Of a stretch of 64,000 nucleotides of DNA, positions 1 to 9,301 are shown one piece after another. The notes under the pieces were generated by a model. It did not search any database, was not told the DNA's origin, and worked only from the letters and a program-made list of their open reading frames with translations. Numbering within the stretch: the first letter of the stretch is position 1; the number at the start of each line of letters is the position of its first letter. The translations under genes were made by a program, and so were the position numbers. The stretch is taken from the NCBI GenBank assembly GCA_012718975.1, contig JAAYBF010000121.1, forward strand, positions 26,534 through 90,533, in the 5' to 3' direction. This stretch comes from Solirubrobacterales bacterium (GTDB lineage: Bacteria > Actinomycetota > Thermoleophilia > Solirubrobacterales > Thermoleophilaceae).

Positions 1-150
1 CGCGCGTCGGGCACCGTCGTCGCCGGCTCCTCGCTGCAGCTCGAGGGGCTCGACGTCCACGCCGCGGTGTTCCGCTGGCGGGTCGGCGACCGCGAGGGCG
101 CCGGCGCCTACGAGCTGATGGCCCGCAGCGAGGACCGGGCGGCGGCATGA
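1..150 (+). CDS. 3' end of an unidentified protein (partial)
   Basis: Open frame from base 1 to TGA at 148-150 (RASGTVVAGSSLQLEGLDVHAAVFRWRVGDREGAGAYELMARSEDRAAA*); overlaps the next start by 4 nt. Confidence 0.6.
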   Translation, partial: RASGTVVAGSSLQLEGLDVHAAVFRWRVGDREGAGAYELMARSEDRAAA

Positions 151-782
151 GCGCGCCGAAGGCCCTCGTCAGCGACTTCGGCGGCGTCCTCACCACGCCG
201 CTCGGCAACGCGTTCGCCGCCTGGTCGCAGGAGAGCGGCGTGCCGCTCGAGACGCTCGGCCAGGCGCTCGTGGCCTCCGCCGACCGCCACGGCGAGCACC
301 CGCTGTTCGTGCTCGAGCGCGGCGAGATCCCCGAGGCCGAGTTCATCGCCCGGATCGAGGCCGAGCTCGACGGCCACGTCCTCGACGGCATGACCGACGC
401 GCTGCTCGGCAACCTCGACCGCAACCAGCCGATGATCGACTTCGTCGCGACGCTGCCCGGCCGCGGCCTGCGGACGGCGCTGCTGACCAACAACGTGCGC
501 GAGTGGGAGGCGCAGTGGCGGGGCATGCTGCCCGAGCTCGACGAGATCTTCGAGGTCGTCGTCGACTCGGCGTTCGTCGGCATGCGCAAGCCCGAGCACG
601 ACATCTACCACCTCACCGTCGAGCGGCTCGGCGGCGGCCTCCGGCCCGAGGACTGCGTCTTCGTCGACGACATCGCGATCAACTGCGACGCCGCGCGCGA
701 GGTCGGGATGACCGCCGTCGTGTTCGAGACCACCGAGCAGGCGGTCGCCGAGATCGAGGCCGCGCTCGCCGGCGGCGGCTGA
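147..782 (+). CDS. HAD superfamily hydrolase
   Basis: SDFGGVLT motif I, LLTNN motif II, MRKPEHDIY and FVDDIAINCDAAREVGM motifs. Confidence 0.9.
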   Translation: MSAPKALVSDFGGVLTTPLGNAFAAWSQESGVPLETLGQALVASADRHGEHPLFVLERGEIPEAEFIARIEAELDGHVLDGMTDALLGNLDRNQPMIDFVATLPGRGLRTALLTNNVREWEAQWRGMLPELDEIFEVVVDSAFVGMRKPEHDIYHLTVERLGGGLRPEDCVFVDDIAINCDAAREVGMTAVVFETTEQAVAEIEAALAGGG

Positions 783-797
783 CGGCCGGGGCCGCTC

Positions 798-2933
798 CTA
801 CGGCGCGAGCGGGTAGGTCTCGTTGCCTGCGTAGCGGAGGTTGGTCGGGTAGCTGACGCCACCGCTCTCGTACGGGCAGACCGAGAAGTAGCCCTCCGGC
901 GAGTACGGGACCAGCCCACCGGCGCTGATCAGCGCGTACTCGATGTTCGCGAGCGCCATCTGGACCGCCATCGGGGGCTGCTGCCAGCGGTTGTCGACGT
1001 AGGAGATGTCGCCGTAGGTCACGCAGCCGCCGCTGTCGGAGCCGTAGGGCAGGCCGTCGCCGAGGCTCGGCGCCGCCGGATAGGGCAGCGGGTCGCCGGC
1101 GCGCGGCGGCGGACCGAAGTCGGTCGCGCCGATCGGGTTCGAGTAGGAGGAGTTGCCGCTGACGGTCACGTAGCGGCTCCCGCCGTCGGTGTAGAAGGTG
1201 TTGCCGCCCGCGCCCGGCCGCTTGCCGTAGGCGGTGTTGCCGACGATCCGCAGGCCGTCGTCGGCGCTGGTTCCCTGGGCGCCGGTGGTGTAGATCGCGC
1301 CGCCGTCCCAGAGCTGGCCCAGGAAGCGGCGGATCGTGTTGCGGGCGATCAGGCCGCCCCCGCTCTCGGTCGGGGTCGTCCAGTCGCCCCACATGCCGGG
1401 CGTCGCCCCCGGCAGGCCCGGGAAGCCGCCCGGGTCGAGCAGCCCCCACCCCCAGCCGACGGCGATCCCGCTCCAGGGAACGTCCTGGATCGTGTTGGCG
1501 ATCACCCGCGTCCCGCTCGAGAAGCCGACGAAGATGCCCGCCGCGTCCGGGTAGCCGCGGCCGGCGCGCGCGACGAGGTTGCCCGCGATGCGGTTGGCGA
1601 CCGAGCGCTGGCCCGGTAGCCGCGGATGGTGGTCGGCCGTCGCGATCCCGCTCAGCGTGATCGCCGCCGAGCCGACGTCGACGAACGAGTTGGCGCGCAC
1701 GACGTTGCGCTGACTGCCGGTCCCGAGCGCCAGCCCGACCGCTCCGAGCTGGCGGAAGCGGTTGCCGACGAAGCGCACGTCGCGGCCGAAGCGGACCGAG
1801 ACGTTGCCGGGGGTCGCGGTGGGCTCGCGGACGTGGCCGATCACGTTCGGCTCGTTGCCGGAGCCGACGAGGCGGAAGCCCGACTGGTCGGCGACGTAGC
1901 CGTCGGACCCGCTCGGCGCCAGCCAGGTCGCGTGGCGGAACGTCAGCCCCCGGAAGTCGACGTGGCGCAGCGGTCGCCGCGCCGTCCCGCCGCCGCGCAC
2001 GAGCGCCTCGAGCACCGGCAGCTCGACCCGCGCCGCGCGCATCCGCTCCCACGGCCGCGGCATGTAGTAGAGCCAGCCGCTACCGCGATCCACGTACCAC
2101 TCCCCGGGCTCGTCGAGGAACTCGAGCGCGTTCTCGAGCCGCGTCACCTGCCAGAAGCTCCAGATGCCCGGCTCGCCGTCGGCGTCGCGGAAGAGGTTCG
2201 CGTTCGTCCACGCCGGCTCCACCATCCGCAGCAGGCCAGGCGCCGAGCCTGCCGGCGGCGTCACCGACTCGACCGGCACGGTCATCATCTTCCACTGGGT
2301 GAGGATCACCGCCTCGACGTCGGCCGGGCGGCGCCAGGCGGCAGGATCGCCCCATGCCGCCGGATTCAGGCCCTCCGGCGCGACCGTCGGCAGGTACTCG
2401 ATCCCGCTCGCGTCGCCGCCGCCGTTCCAGGCCGGGCGGAAGCCGGCCGGGTAGTCGCCGGTCGCCGCCCGCACCGCGCGCCGGCCGTTGACGTAGAGCT
2501 CGCGCGTCGCCACGTCGCCGACGCGGGCGCGCCAGATCCCGGCGCGGAACGGCCGCCACGACGAGCCGGGCACGGCGGCCGCGCCGGAGATCACCGGTCG
2601 CTCGCCAGGCTGAGCGCGGTAGACCGTCCGCGCTCCGGGCCGGCCCGAGTCGGCGGCGGTCAGCCGCAGCGGCGCGCCGAGCCGGTGGACGCCGCCGCGC
2701 AGGATCACCTGGACCCCCGCCGCGGGCCGTGAGCGCAGCGCCCGCCTGGCGCGGCGCTGCGCCTCGTGGAGGGTCGCCAGCGGCCGCGCCTTGGTGCCGG
2801 GTCCCGCGTCGGCCCCGCGCGGCGCGACCCAGATCCGCTCCGGCACGGCGCCGGCCGCGGCGGGCGCGACGGCGAGCGCCGCCGCCACGGCGGCGGCAGA
2901 CAGGAGCGCCGGCAGCGGGGAGAGTCGGCTCAA
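798..2933 (-). CDS. secreted right-handed parallel beta-helix repeat protein
   Basis: Signal peptide; IWVAPRGADAGPGTKARPLATLHEAQ start; repeated N-x-I-x-x beta-helix pattern. Confidence 0.85.
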   Translation of the reverse strand: MSRLSPLPALLSAAAVAAALAVAPAAAGAVPERIWVAPRGADAGPGTKARPLATLHEAQRRARRALRSRPAAGVQVILRGGVHRLGAPLRLTAADSGRPGARTVYRAQPGERPVISGAAAVPGSSWRPFRAGIWRARVGDVATRELYVNGRRAVRAATGDYPAGFRPAWNGGGDASGIEYLPTVAPEGLNPAAWGDPAAWRRPADVEAVILTQWKMMTVPVESVTPPAGSAPGLLRMVEPAWTNANLFRDADGEPGIWSFWQVTRLENALEFLDEPGEWYVDRGSGWLYYMPRPWERMRAARVELPVLEALVRGGGTARRPLRHVDFRGLTFRHATWLAPSGSDGYVADQSGFRLVGSGNEPNVIGHVREPTATPGNVSVRFGRDVRFVGNRFRQLGAVGLALGTGSQRNVVRANSFVDVGSAAITLSGIATADHHPRLPGQRSVANRIAGNLVARAGRGYPDAAGIFVGFSSGTRVIANTIQDVPWSGIAVGWGWGLLDPGGFPGLPGATPGMWGDWTTPTESGGGLIARNTIRRFLGQLWDGGAIYTTGAQGTSADDGLRIVGNTAYGKRPGAGGNTFYTDGGSRYVTVSGNSSYSNPIGATDFGPPPRAGDPLPYPAAPSLGDGLPYGSDSGGCVTYGDISYVDNRWQQPPMAVQMALANIEYALISAGGLVPYSPEGYFSVCPYESGGVSYPTNLRYAGNETYPLAP

Positions 2934-3091
2934 GGGGGCGGCACGCTATCCCGCCGCTCGGCCAGATCCCCTCCGGGCCACGCGAGGACGGAGAGTCTGG
3001 ACCACGCGAAGCGGGCCAGCCCGCGACATTCTGACGCCGGCTGGCCCCGGACCCTGGCGGCGGGCCCGGATCTGACGTACCCTCGCCAGAG

Positions 3092-4525
3092 GTGAGGAGT
3101 GCTCTGGAGACCCCGGGGCGGGCCCTGGTCGCAGCGTTCGTGGCCGTAGCGGCGTGCCTAGCCTGGGCGGCCGCGCCGGCCGCGGCTGAGGTGAGAACCG
3201 AGACCTTCCGCTACGGACCGATCGAGATCGGGCCCTACCAGGTGCTGCAGAAGGACCTCCAGCTCGGGATCCCCAAGCCGCAGGTCGACGGCTACGTCAC
3301 CGACATGGAGGTCGACGTCGTCGACGCCGACGGCGTCCAGGTGCCGATCAGCCGGCTGATGCTCCACCACATCGTCTTCGCCAACCTCGGCGACCGGATC
3401 GGCGCCAAGCACGACGGCACCTGCAACTCGTTCACCGCGTTCGACTACCGCACCCAGATCCCGGCGCTCGGCGAGCGGTTCTACGCCGCCGGCGAGGAGC
3501 GCGCCAAGCTCAAGCTCCCCGACGGCTACGGCTACCCGATGAAGGGCGCCGACCAGTGGGCGATGACCCTGATGGTGATGAACCACCGGGCCGTCCGCGA
3601 CAGCGCCTTCGTCCAGTACACCGTCACCTACGACACCGAGCCGCGGACCCCCGTGACCCCCTACTGGCTCGACGTGCGCGACTGCCTCGCCGACCCCGTC
3701 TACGACGTCCCCGGCAACGGGCGCCGCGGCTCCACCCACACCGAGTCCAAGGCCTGGACCGTGCCGGCCAGCGGACGGCTGGTCGCCGCCGCCGGCCACG
3801 TCCACGGCGGCGCGCGCAACCTCACCCTCAACCGCGGCGACTGCCAGCTCTACGCCTCGCGGCCCACCTGGGGCGGCCGCGGACACCCCTTCTACCGCGT
3901 CAAGCCGATCCTCCACGAGCCCGGCCCGGTCCACATGACCGGCTTCACCAGCGAGGCCGGCTTCCCCGTCCGCGCCGGCGAGCGGCTGCGGCTCGACTCC
4001 AACTACGACAACAGCCGCCTCCACACCCGCGTCATGGGGATCATGATCGTCTTCCTCGCCGCCGACCCCGCCGCGCCGCCCCCGTCGGGCTGCGCCCCGC
4101 CGGCCGACCTCGTCGACCACCGCTCCGAGATCCCCGGCCGCAGGGTCGCGCCCCGCTTCGCAGTGCCGCTCACCGGGATCGGCCGCCGCGGCCGGGCCGT
4201 CAAGATCGCCAAGCCGCCCGGCCGGCGCGTCAAGGTGCGCAGCGGCGCGCGGATCGTCGTCGGCGACCGGTTCTTCTCCAAGCCGAACGTCACCCTCCCC
4301 CGCGGCGGCGTGCTGCGCTGGATCTTCAACTCGCGCGAGCTGCACAACGTCACCGTCGCCAACGGGCCGCGCGGATTCTCCTCACCCAACCTCGACGGCC
4401 GGCGCGCCTACAAGACCCGCCTGCGCGTCCCGGGCACCTACAAGCTCTTCTGCGGCCTCCATCCGGTCTCGATGACCCAGACGATCAAGGTTGTGGGGAA
4501 GAAGAAGTCGGGGCGTCGGCGTTGA
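3092..4525 (+). CDS. secreted protein with PHM-like N-terminal region and C-terminal cupredoxin (plastocyanin-like) domain
   Basis: Signal peptide; MLHHIVF and HVHGGARNL motifs; C-terminal ELHNVTV...LFCGLHPVSM type-1 copper-like ligand set; leaderless-type GTG start. Confidence 0.75.
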   Translation: MRSALETPGRALVAAFVAVAACLAWAAAPAAAEVRTETFRYGPIEIGPYQVLQKDLQLGIPKPQVDGYVTDMEVDVVDADGVQVPISRLMLHHIVFANLGDRIGAKHDGTCNSFTAFDYRTQIPALGERFYAAGEERAKLKLPDGYGYPMKGADQWAMTLMVMNHRAVRDSAFVQYTVTYDTEPRTPVTPYWLDVRDCLADPVYDVPGNGRRGSTHTESKAWTVPASGRLVAAAGHVHGGARNLTLNRGDCQLYASRPTWGGRGHPFYRVKPILHEPGPVHMTGFTSEAGFPVRAGERLRLDSNYDNSRLHTRVMGIMIVFLAADPAAPPPSGCAPPADLVDHRSEIPGRRVAPRFAVPLTGIGRRGRAVKIAKPPGRRVKVRSGARIVVGDRFFSKPNVTLPRGGVLRWIFNSRELHNVTVANGPRGFSSPNLDGRRAYKTRLRVPGTYKLFCGLHPVSMTQTIKVVGKKKSGRRR

Positions 4526-4549
4526 CGTCCTAGGGTCGTGCCGCGTTTC

Positions 4550-5038
4550 CCCGCGGGTCCTGTCTCCGGTGTGGGTACTGACGCTAGCTACTGAGACGGA
4601 CGGCCTTCGGCCGAGAACCCGTGCTCGGCTTCGCTTAGCGCTCTCCCGATGATGGTGGTGCCGGCTGTCCGTGTGAGGGGTCTTCGGGAGTAGCTCCGCG
4701 CTTCGCCTGCGCGCGAAGGTCGACACCGTCGCCACCCGCGGAGGCCAACGCTTCAGGGCGCTACGCGCCGGCCGTTCCTTGGGTGGGAGAGCGGGAACCT
4801 GGAATGTGGGTCGTCCTAGGGCTTCAGGTCCGGCGTTTCCCCGTCCTCCGTAGGCCGATCCGATGTTCTCCGGCCCTGCCCGTCCGACGTTTCCCGGCCC
4901 GCGTGGCGCCGACCCGACCTTCTCTGGGCCCCCCTCCGCCGACCCGACGTTTCCCCCACTATGCGCGGCAAACGATGGACGGACAGAGGAATAGCCGGGA
5001 AATGATGGACCGACTCTGAAACGGCCGGGAAACAGCGG
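4550..5038 (+). repeat. dispersed ~490 bp repeat, copy 1 (inverted relative to 14399-14892)
   Basis: Aligns by eye over most of its length with the reverse complement of 14399-14892; includes the identical block GTAGCTCCGCGCTTCGCCTGCGCGCGAAGGTCG. Confidence 0.85.
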
Positions 5039-5074
5039 GCCGCCGGACCCGGGTCCGGCTACTGACGTGACTGC

Positions 5075-5151
5075 GGGGCCGGCTGACAAGGACGCAGGGA
5101 GGCCATAGGCCGGTAGGCCATGGCCGACCGAGGACGCCGTCAGGCGGTTCC
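5075..5151 (-). ncRNA. composite hairpin element, copy 1 (candidate structured 3'UTR RNA/terminator)
   Basis: Minus strand GGAACCGCCTGACGGCGTCCTCGG...CTGCGTCCTTGTCAGCCGGCCCC; homologous to 22678-22757; begins 8 nt after the stop codon at 5160. Confidence 0.6.
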
Positions 5152-5159
5152 GCAGGCCG

Positions 5160-5615
5160 TCAGTTGTCGGACCCTAAGCGGTCCCAGCAGTAGATCTCGA
5201 TCGCCTCCGCGGCCAGCTCGGCCATCCGCTCCTGGGAGAGGAATGGGAGGACGGTGTCGATCGCCTGCTCCTCGCTGACGCCGGACTCGAAGGCGTCCTC
5301 GCCGCGGAAGCCGGCGGCGATGCGCAGAGCCTCGCGGCGGTGCTCGCCGAGGTGGCCGAACGCCTTGAGGAGGAAGTCCTTGTTGGCGATCGGCTGGCCG
5401 ACCTCGAGCGACGCGTGCCAGGCGGCGAGCATCGAGAGGTCGTCGTCGTCGAGGACCTCGACGGCCTTGGCGTAGTGGACGGCGAGCTCGTCCTCGGGGA
5501 TCTCGTCGACCCATGCGCGGACGACTTCGCCGAGCAGCTGCCGGCGCGCCTCGCGCCCGACGGCGTCGGCTACGACCCGGATGGCCTCCTGCGGCTCGAT
5601 GAAGCACAAGGGCAT
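5160..5615 (-). CDS. conserved hypothetical protein (~151 aa)
   Basis: MPLCFIEPQEAIRVVADAVGREARRQLLGEVVRAWVDE...WDRLGSDN; TACCTT-N6-ATG upstream. Confidence 0.75.
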   Translation of the reverse strand: MPLCFIEPQEAIRVVADAVGREARRQLLGEVVRAWVDEIPEDELAVHYAKAVEVLDDDDLSMLAAWHASLEVGQPIANKDFLLKAFGHLGEHRREALRIAAGFRGEDAFESGVSEEQAIDTVLPFLSQERMAELAAEAIEIYCWDRLGSDN

Positions 5616-5653
5616 GCCGAGAAGGTAGGGATGGGCCTGGACGGAACCGGCGG

Positions 5654-8600
5654 TCAAGCGGGCGGCTCGGGCGCGAGGGTGCGCTCGGGGGGCCAGGAGC
5701 AGAGGCCGCCCTGGCCGGGGCAGTCGGCGCAGAGGCCGTGCCAGGGGCGGTCGGAGGGCTGGAAGCGGCCGTCGGCGAGTGGGCGGACGCGGTCGCGGAG
5801 GCGGTCGGCGAGGGCGGGCTGGTCGGTGGCGGCGTAGGTGGCCGAGACCGGCTCGGCGGGCCGGTCGAGGAAGAGGTAGGCGACCTCGACGGCGGGGGCG
5901 CCGGACTGCAGCGCCGCGAGCGCGTAGACGAGCCGCTGGGTCGCGTAGTGGGCGTCGACGAGCTCGGCGGGGTCCTGGCCGTCGAGCAGGCGGTCGGTCT
6001 TGTAGTCGACGATCAGCACCCGGCCGGGCTCGCTGGCGTGGACGTCGACGACGCCGTTGATCAGGGTTCCGCGCCCGCCCGGCCGCTCCGACGGGAGCTG
6101 GAAGACGAACGGCAGCTCGGTGCGGACGCGGTCGGCGGCGGCGAGCCGGGCGCGCAGCGGCGAGTCGGCGAACGCCTGGACGAGCGCGGCGACGTCGGCG
6201 ACCTCGTGGTCGCGGACGGGCTCGCCGGCGCGTTCGATCAACGCCGTGATCGCGTCCGCGGCCGGCACGGCGGGATCGGACAGGTCGATCTCCTCCAGGA
6301 GCTGGTGGACGAGCGAGCCGCGCAGCGTCGGTGCCATCGCCTCCGGCTCGGGCGCGACGGGCATCCCGGGGACCTGGGCGCCGACGGCCGGCGCCGCGGT
6401 CGCCTCGCCGCCCGCGGCTCCGGCTGGCGCGCCCCCGTCCGGCGCGGCCTCGGCGAGCCCCGCGGCAACGGCCCGCCTCGGCGAGCGCGGCAGCCGCAGC
6501 ACCCGCTCGAGATAGAAGCGGTAGCCGCAGGCGGCGTGGCGCGCGAGGCCGGAGTAGCTGGTGCGGCTGACCGGGAGCGCGGGCGGCGGTGGCACGGCCG
6601 CGAGCGCTGGGGCGTCGAGCGCCTCGAGCCCGGCGGGCGGCGGCTCGGCCCGTTCGGGCGCGCGGTCGGCGGCCGGCAGGACGGCGTCGACGGTGTCGGG
6701 GCGCAGGACGGTCACCCCGATCGGCACGGATCGGCCGTCGAGGTCGCGGACGACCGTCGCGGCGGTCTCGATCTCGGGCAGCTCGGGGGCGAGCGCGCGC
6801 CAGACCCAGCGCATCGGCTCCTCGAGCGGCTCCTCCTCGCGGAGCTTGTCGAGGTCGGTGCCGCCACTGAGGATCAGGTGGCGCTCGGCGCGGGTGGCCG
6901 CGACGTAGAAGACGCGCTTCTCCTCCTCCTCGTCGGCGAGCTTCTGGCGCTCGCGGATGTCGCGCAGGCGGCTGCTGGCGACGCTGCCGCCGCCGAGCTG
7001 GGCGAGGCTGATGCCGACCGCGCCGTCGTCGGAGATCTGCAGCGACGAGCGGTCCTCGCGGCCCGGCTTGCCGAGGTCGGCGACGCAGACGACGGGGAAC
7101 TCGAGCCCCTTGGCGCGGTGGACGGTCATCAGCCGCACCGCCTGGACGTCCTCGGGCTCGAGCGGCGCCTCGCCCTGGCGGTCGCCGAGCTCGTCGCGCT
7201 CGGCGACGTAGTCGATGAACCCGCGCAGGTCGCGCCCCTCCTCGGCCTCGTACTCGCGCGCCAGCCGCATCAGCTTGCGGACGTTGGCCATCCGCCGCCG
7301 GCCCTGCTCCTGGGCGAGCAGGTGGAGGTCGTAGCCGCTCTCGGTGACGGCGCGGTCGATCAGCGCCTCCAGCGACCGCCGCGGCGCCCCGGCGCGCTCG
7401 CCGGCGAGCAGGGCGGCGAAGCGGGCGATCCGCTCGGCGTCGCGGGCGCCGAGCCGGTCTGCGAGCGACGCGTCGAGGTCGGCGACGACCGTCCACGGCT
7501 CGCGGCCCCGCCGCCGCGCCTCGTCGGCGACGACGACGAGCGCGTCGAGCGACACCCCGCCGAGCGGCGAGGCGAGCGCGGTGTAGAGCGCGAGGTCGTC
7601 GAGCGGGTTGGCGAGCGCGCCGAGGTAGGCGCGCAGGTCGCCGACCTGCTGGGCCGACCAGTACCCCCGTCCGCCCATGACGTAGGTCGGGATGCCGCGG
7701 TCCTCGAGCGCCCGCTCGAAGGCGGCGAGGTGGGTGGTCGCGCGCACCAGCACGACGACGTCGCCGGCGGCGCACTCCCCCGCCGCGATCAGCTGGTCGA
7801 TCCGCTTGGCGAGCATCCGCGCCTCGGCCGCGCGGTGCGGGACCACCTCGCGCAGCGACTCGCCGAAGGCCAGCTCAGGGTCGGGGCCGGCTCCGGCCGC
7901 GGCGTCGGCATCGAATCGCTCGCGCCAGCGCGAGCCGTTGTGGGGCCGATCGGCGACGAGCAGCTCGACGGCCGGCCCGTCGCCGAGCGGCGTCGCCGCC
8001 CCGCCCGCCCGCAGGCGCGGGAACCGCGCGCCCCAGACCGCGCCGAACAGCAGGTCGATCGCGCCGAGGACGGCGGGCGCGCTGCGGAAGTTCGCCGTCA
8101 GCGCCTCGAAGCGGCCGGCGCCGCGCGCCCGCTCGGCCTGGTCGCGGAAGACCGACACGTCGGCGTGGCGGAAGCGGTAGATCGACTGGAACTCGTCGCC
8201 GACGCGGAACATCCGCTCGCCGGCGATCCGCTCGAGCAGCTCGTTCTGGAGCGGGTTGGTGTCCTGGAACTCGTCCACGAGCACGTGGCGGAAGCGGCCG
8301 GCCCAGCGGCCGCGGACGACCTCGTCGCCGGCCAGCAGCCGGTTGGCGACCAGCTCGAGGTCGTCGAAGTCGAGCCCGGAGCGGTCGCGCTTGAGCGCCG
8401 CGTAGCGGTCCCCGTAGGCGCGCAGCAGGACGCGCAGCAGCGCGTGGTCGCGCAGCTCGTGGAGGTGGGTGACATGGCCGTGCAGCGCCTCGAGCGCCTC
8501 GCGGTAGGCGTCGCAGGCCTCGGTCTTCAGCGCGCCCGCGGCGCGACTCAAGGTCAGCTTCGCGAGCGCCGCCGGGTCGAGCGCCCCCACGGCGTCGCCG

Positions 8601-9301
8601 TGGCCGGCGTCCGCGAGCAGCAGCAAGCACCGTTCGAGCCGTTCGCGGCCCTCCGACACGCGCACCCCGTCCCCGGCGCCCTCGAGCTCGGCGAGCGCCG
8701 CCCGCGCGGTCGCGACCACCCGCTCCGGCTCGCCGCCGCCGGCCGGCGGCTCGATCTCCGGCAGCTCCGGCGCCTCCTGGCCGCGGCTGCGCAGGTGGCC
8801 GTATGCGGTGCGGGTCATCGCCGCGAGACGGTCGGGCGTGTAGGCGGCGACGAGCCGCAGCCGGTCGGCGCCGGCGCCGTCGTGGAGGAACTCGGCGAGC
8901 GCGCCGTCGAAGGCCTCGCCACCGAGCCGGTCGGACTCGAGCTGGTCGAGCACGCGGAACTCGGGGTCGATCCCGGCCGCGAGCGCGTGGGCGCGCAGCA
9001 GCTGGGCGCAGAAGCCGTGGATCGTCGAGATGAACGCCCCCTCGGCGGCGCGCGCGTCGGCGTGTCGACCGGCGGCGGCGAACCGCTCGCGCACGCGCGC
9101 CTTCAGCTCGGCGGCGGCCTTCTCGGTGAAGGTGATCGCGAGGATCTCGTCGATCGCGCAGCCGTCGTCGATCACTGCGGCGGCGATCCGCTCGACGAGC
9201 ACCGAGGTCTTGCCCGAGCCGGCCCCGGCGGCGACCAGCAGGCCGCCGTCGCGGCGGTCGATCGCCCGCCGCTGCTCGTCGGTGAAGGCGCGCGCGCTCA
9301 C
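5654..9301 (-). CDS. UvrD/AddA-like helicase with C-terminal PD-(D/E)XK nuclease domain
   Basis: VAAGAGSGKTSVLVERI Walker A; VDEFQDTNPLQ; VMTVHRAKGLEFPVV-type motif; VLIVDYKTD nuclease motif; GTG start overlaps upstream stop (GTGA). Confidence 0.9.
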   Translation of the reverse strand: MSARAFTDEQRRAIDRRDGGLLVAAGAGSGKTSVLVERIAAAVIDDGCAIDEILAITFTEKAAAELKARVRERFAAAGRHADARAAEGAFISTIHGFCAQLLRAHALAAGIDPEFRVLDQLESDRLGGEAFDGALAEFLHDGAGADRLRLVAAYTPDRLAAMTRTAYGHLRSRGQEAPELPEIEPPAGGGEPERVVATARAALAELEGAGDGVRVSEGRERLERCLLLLADAGHGDAVGALDPAALAKLTLSRAAGALKTEACDAYREALEALHGHVTHLHELRDHALLRVLLRAYGDRYAALKRDRSGLDFDDLELVANRLLAGDEVVRGRWAGRFRHVLVDEFQDTNPLQNELLERIAGERMFRVGDEFQSIYRFRHADVSVFRDQAERARGAGRFEALTANFRSAPAVLGAIDLLFGAVWGARFPRLRAGGAATPLGDGPAVELLVADRPHNGSRWRERFDADAAAGAGPDPELAFGESLREVVPHRAAEARMLAKRIDQLIAAGECAAGDVVVLVRATTHLAAFERALEDRGIPTYVMGGRGYWSAQQVGDLRAYLGALANPLDDLALYTALASPLGGVSLDALVVVADEARRRGREPWTVVADLDASLADRLGARDAERIARFAALLAGERAGAPRRSLEALIDRAVTESGYDLHLLAQEQGRRRMANVRKLMRLAREYEAEEGRDLRGFIDYVAERDELGDRQGEAPLEPEDVQAVRLMTVHRAKGLEFPVVCVADLGKPGREDRSSLQISDDGAVGISLAQLGGGSVASSRLRDIRERQKLADEEEEKRVFYVAATRAERHLILSGGTDLDKLREEEPLEEPMRWVWRALAPELPEIETAATVVRDLDGRSVPIGVTVLRPDTVDAVLPAADRAPERAEPPPAGLEALDAPALAAVPPPPALPVSRTSYSGLARHAACGYRFYLERVLRLPRSPRRAVAAGLAEAAPDGGAPAGAAGGEATAAPAVGAQVPGMPVAPEPEAMAPTLRGSLVHQLLEEIDLSDPAVPAADAITALIERAGEPVRDHEVADVAALVQAFADSPLRARLAAADRVRTELPFVFQLPSERPGGRGTLINGVVDVHASEPGRVLIVDYKTDRLLDGQDPAELVDAHYATQRLVYALAALQSGAPAVEVAYLFLDRPAEPVSATYAATDQPALADRLRDRVRPLADGRFQPSDRPWHGLCADCPGQGGLCSWPPERTLAPEPPA

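Noticed and set aside
4828-5040. CRISPR array
   Set aside because: ~30-bp periodic units are degenerate and adjoining with no unique spacers, and no cas genes are present.
5160-7775. 871-aa ORF 5160-7775 as one gene
   Set aside because: Only the last ~150 aa (from MPLCFIEPQE) look like protein; the rest is the wrong frame of the AddA-like helicase.
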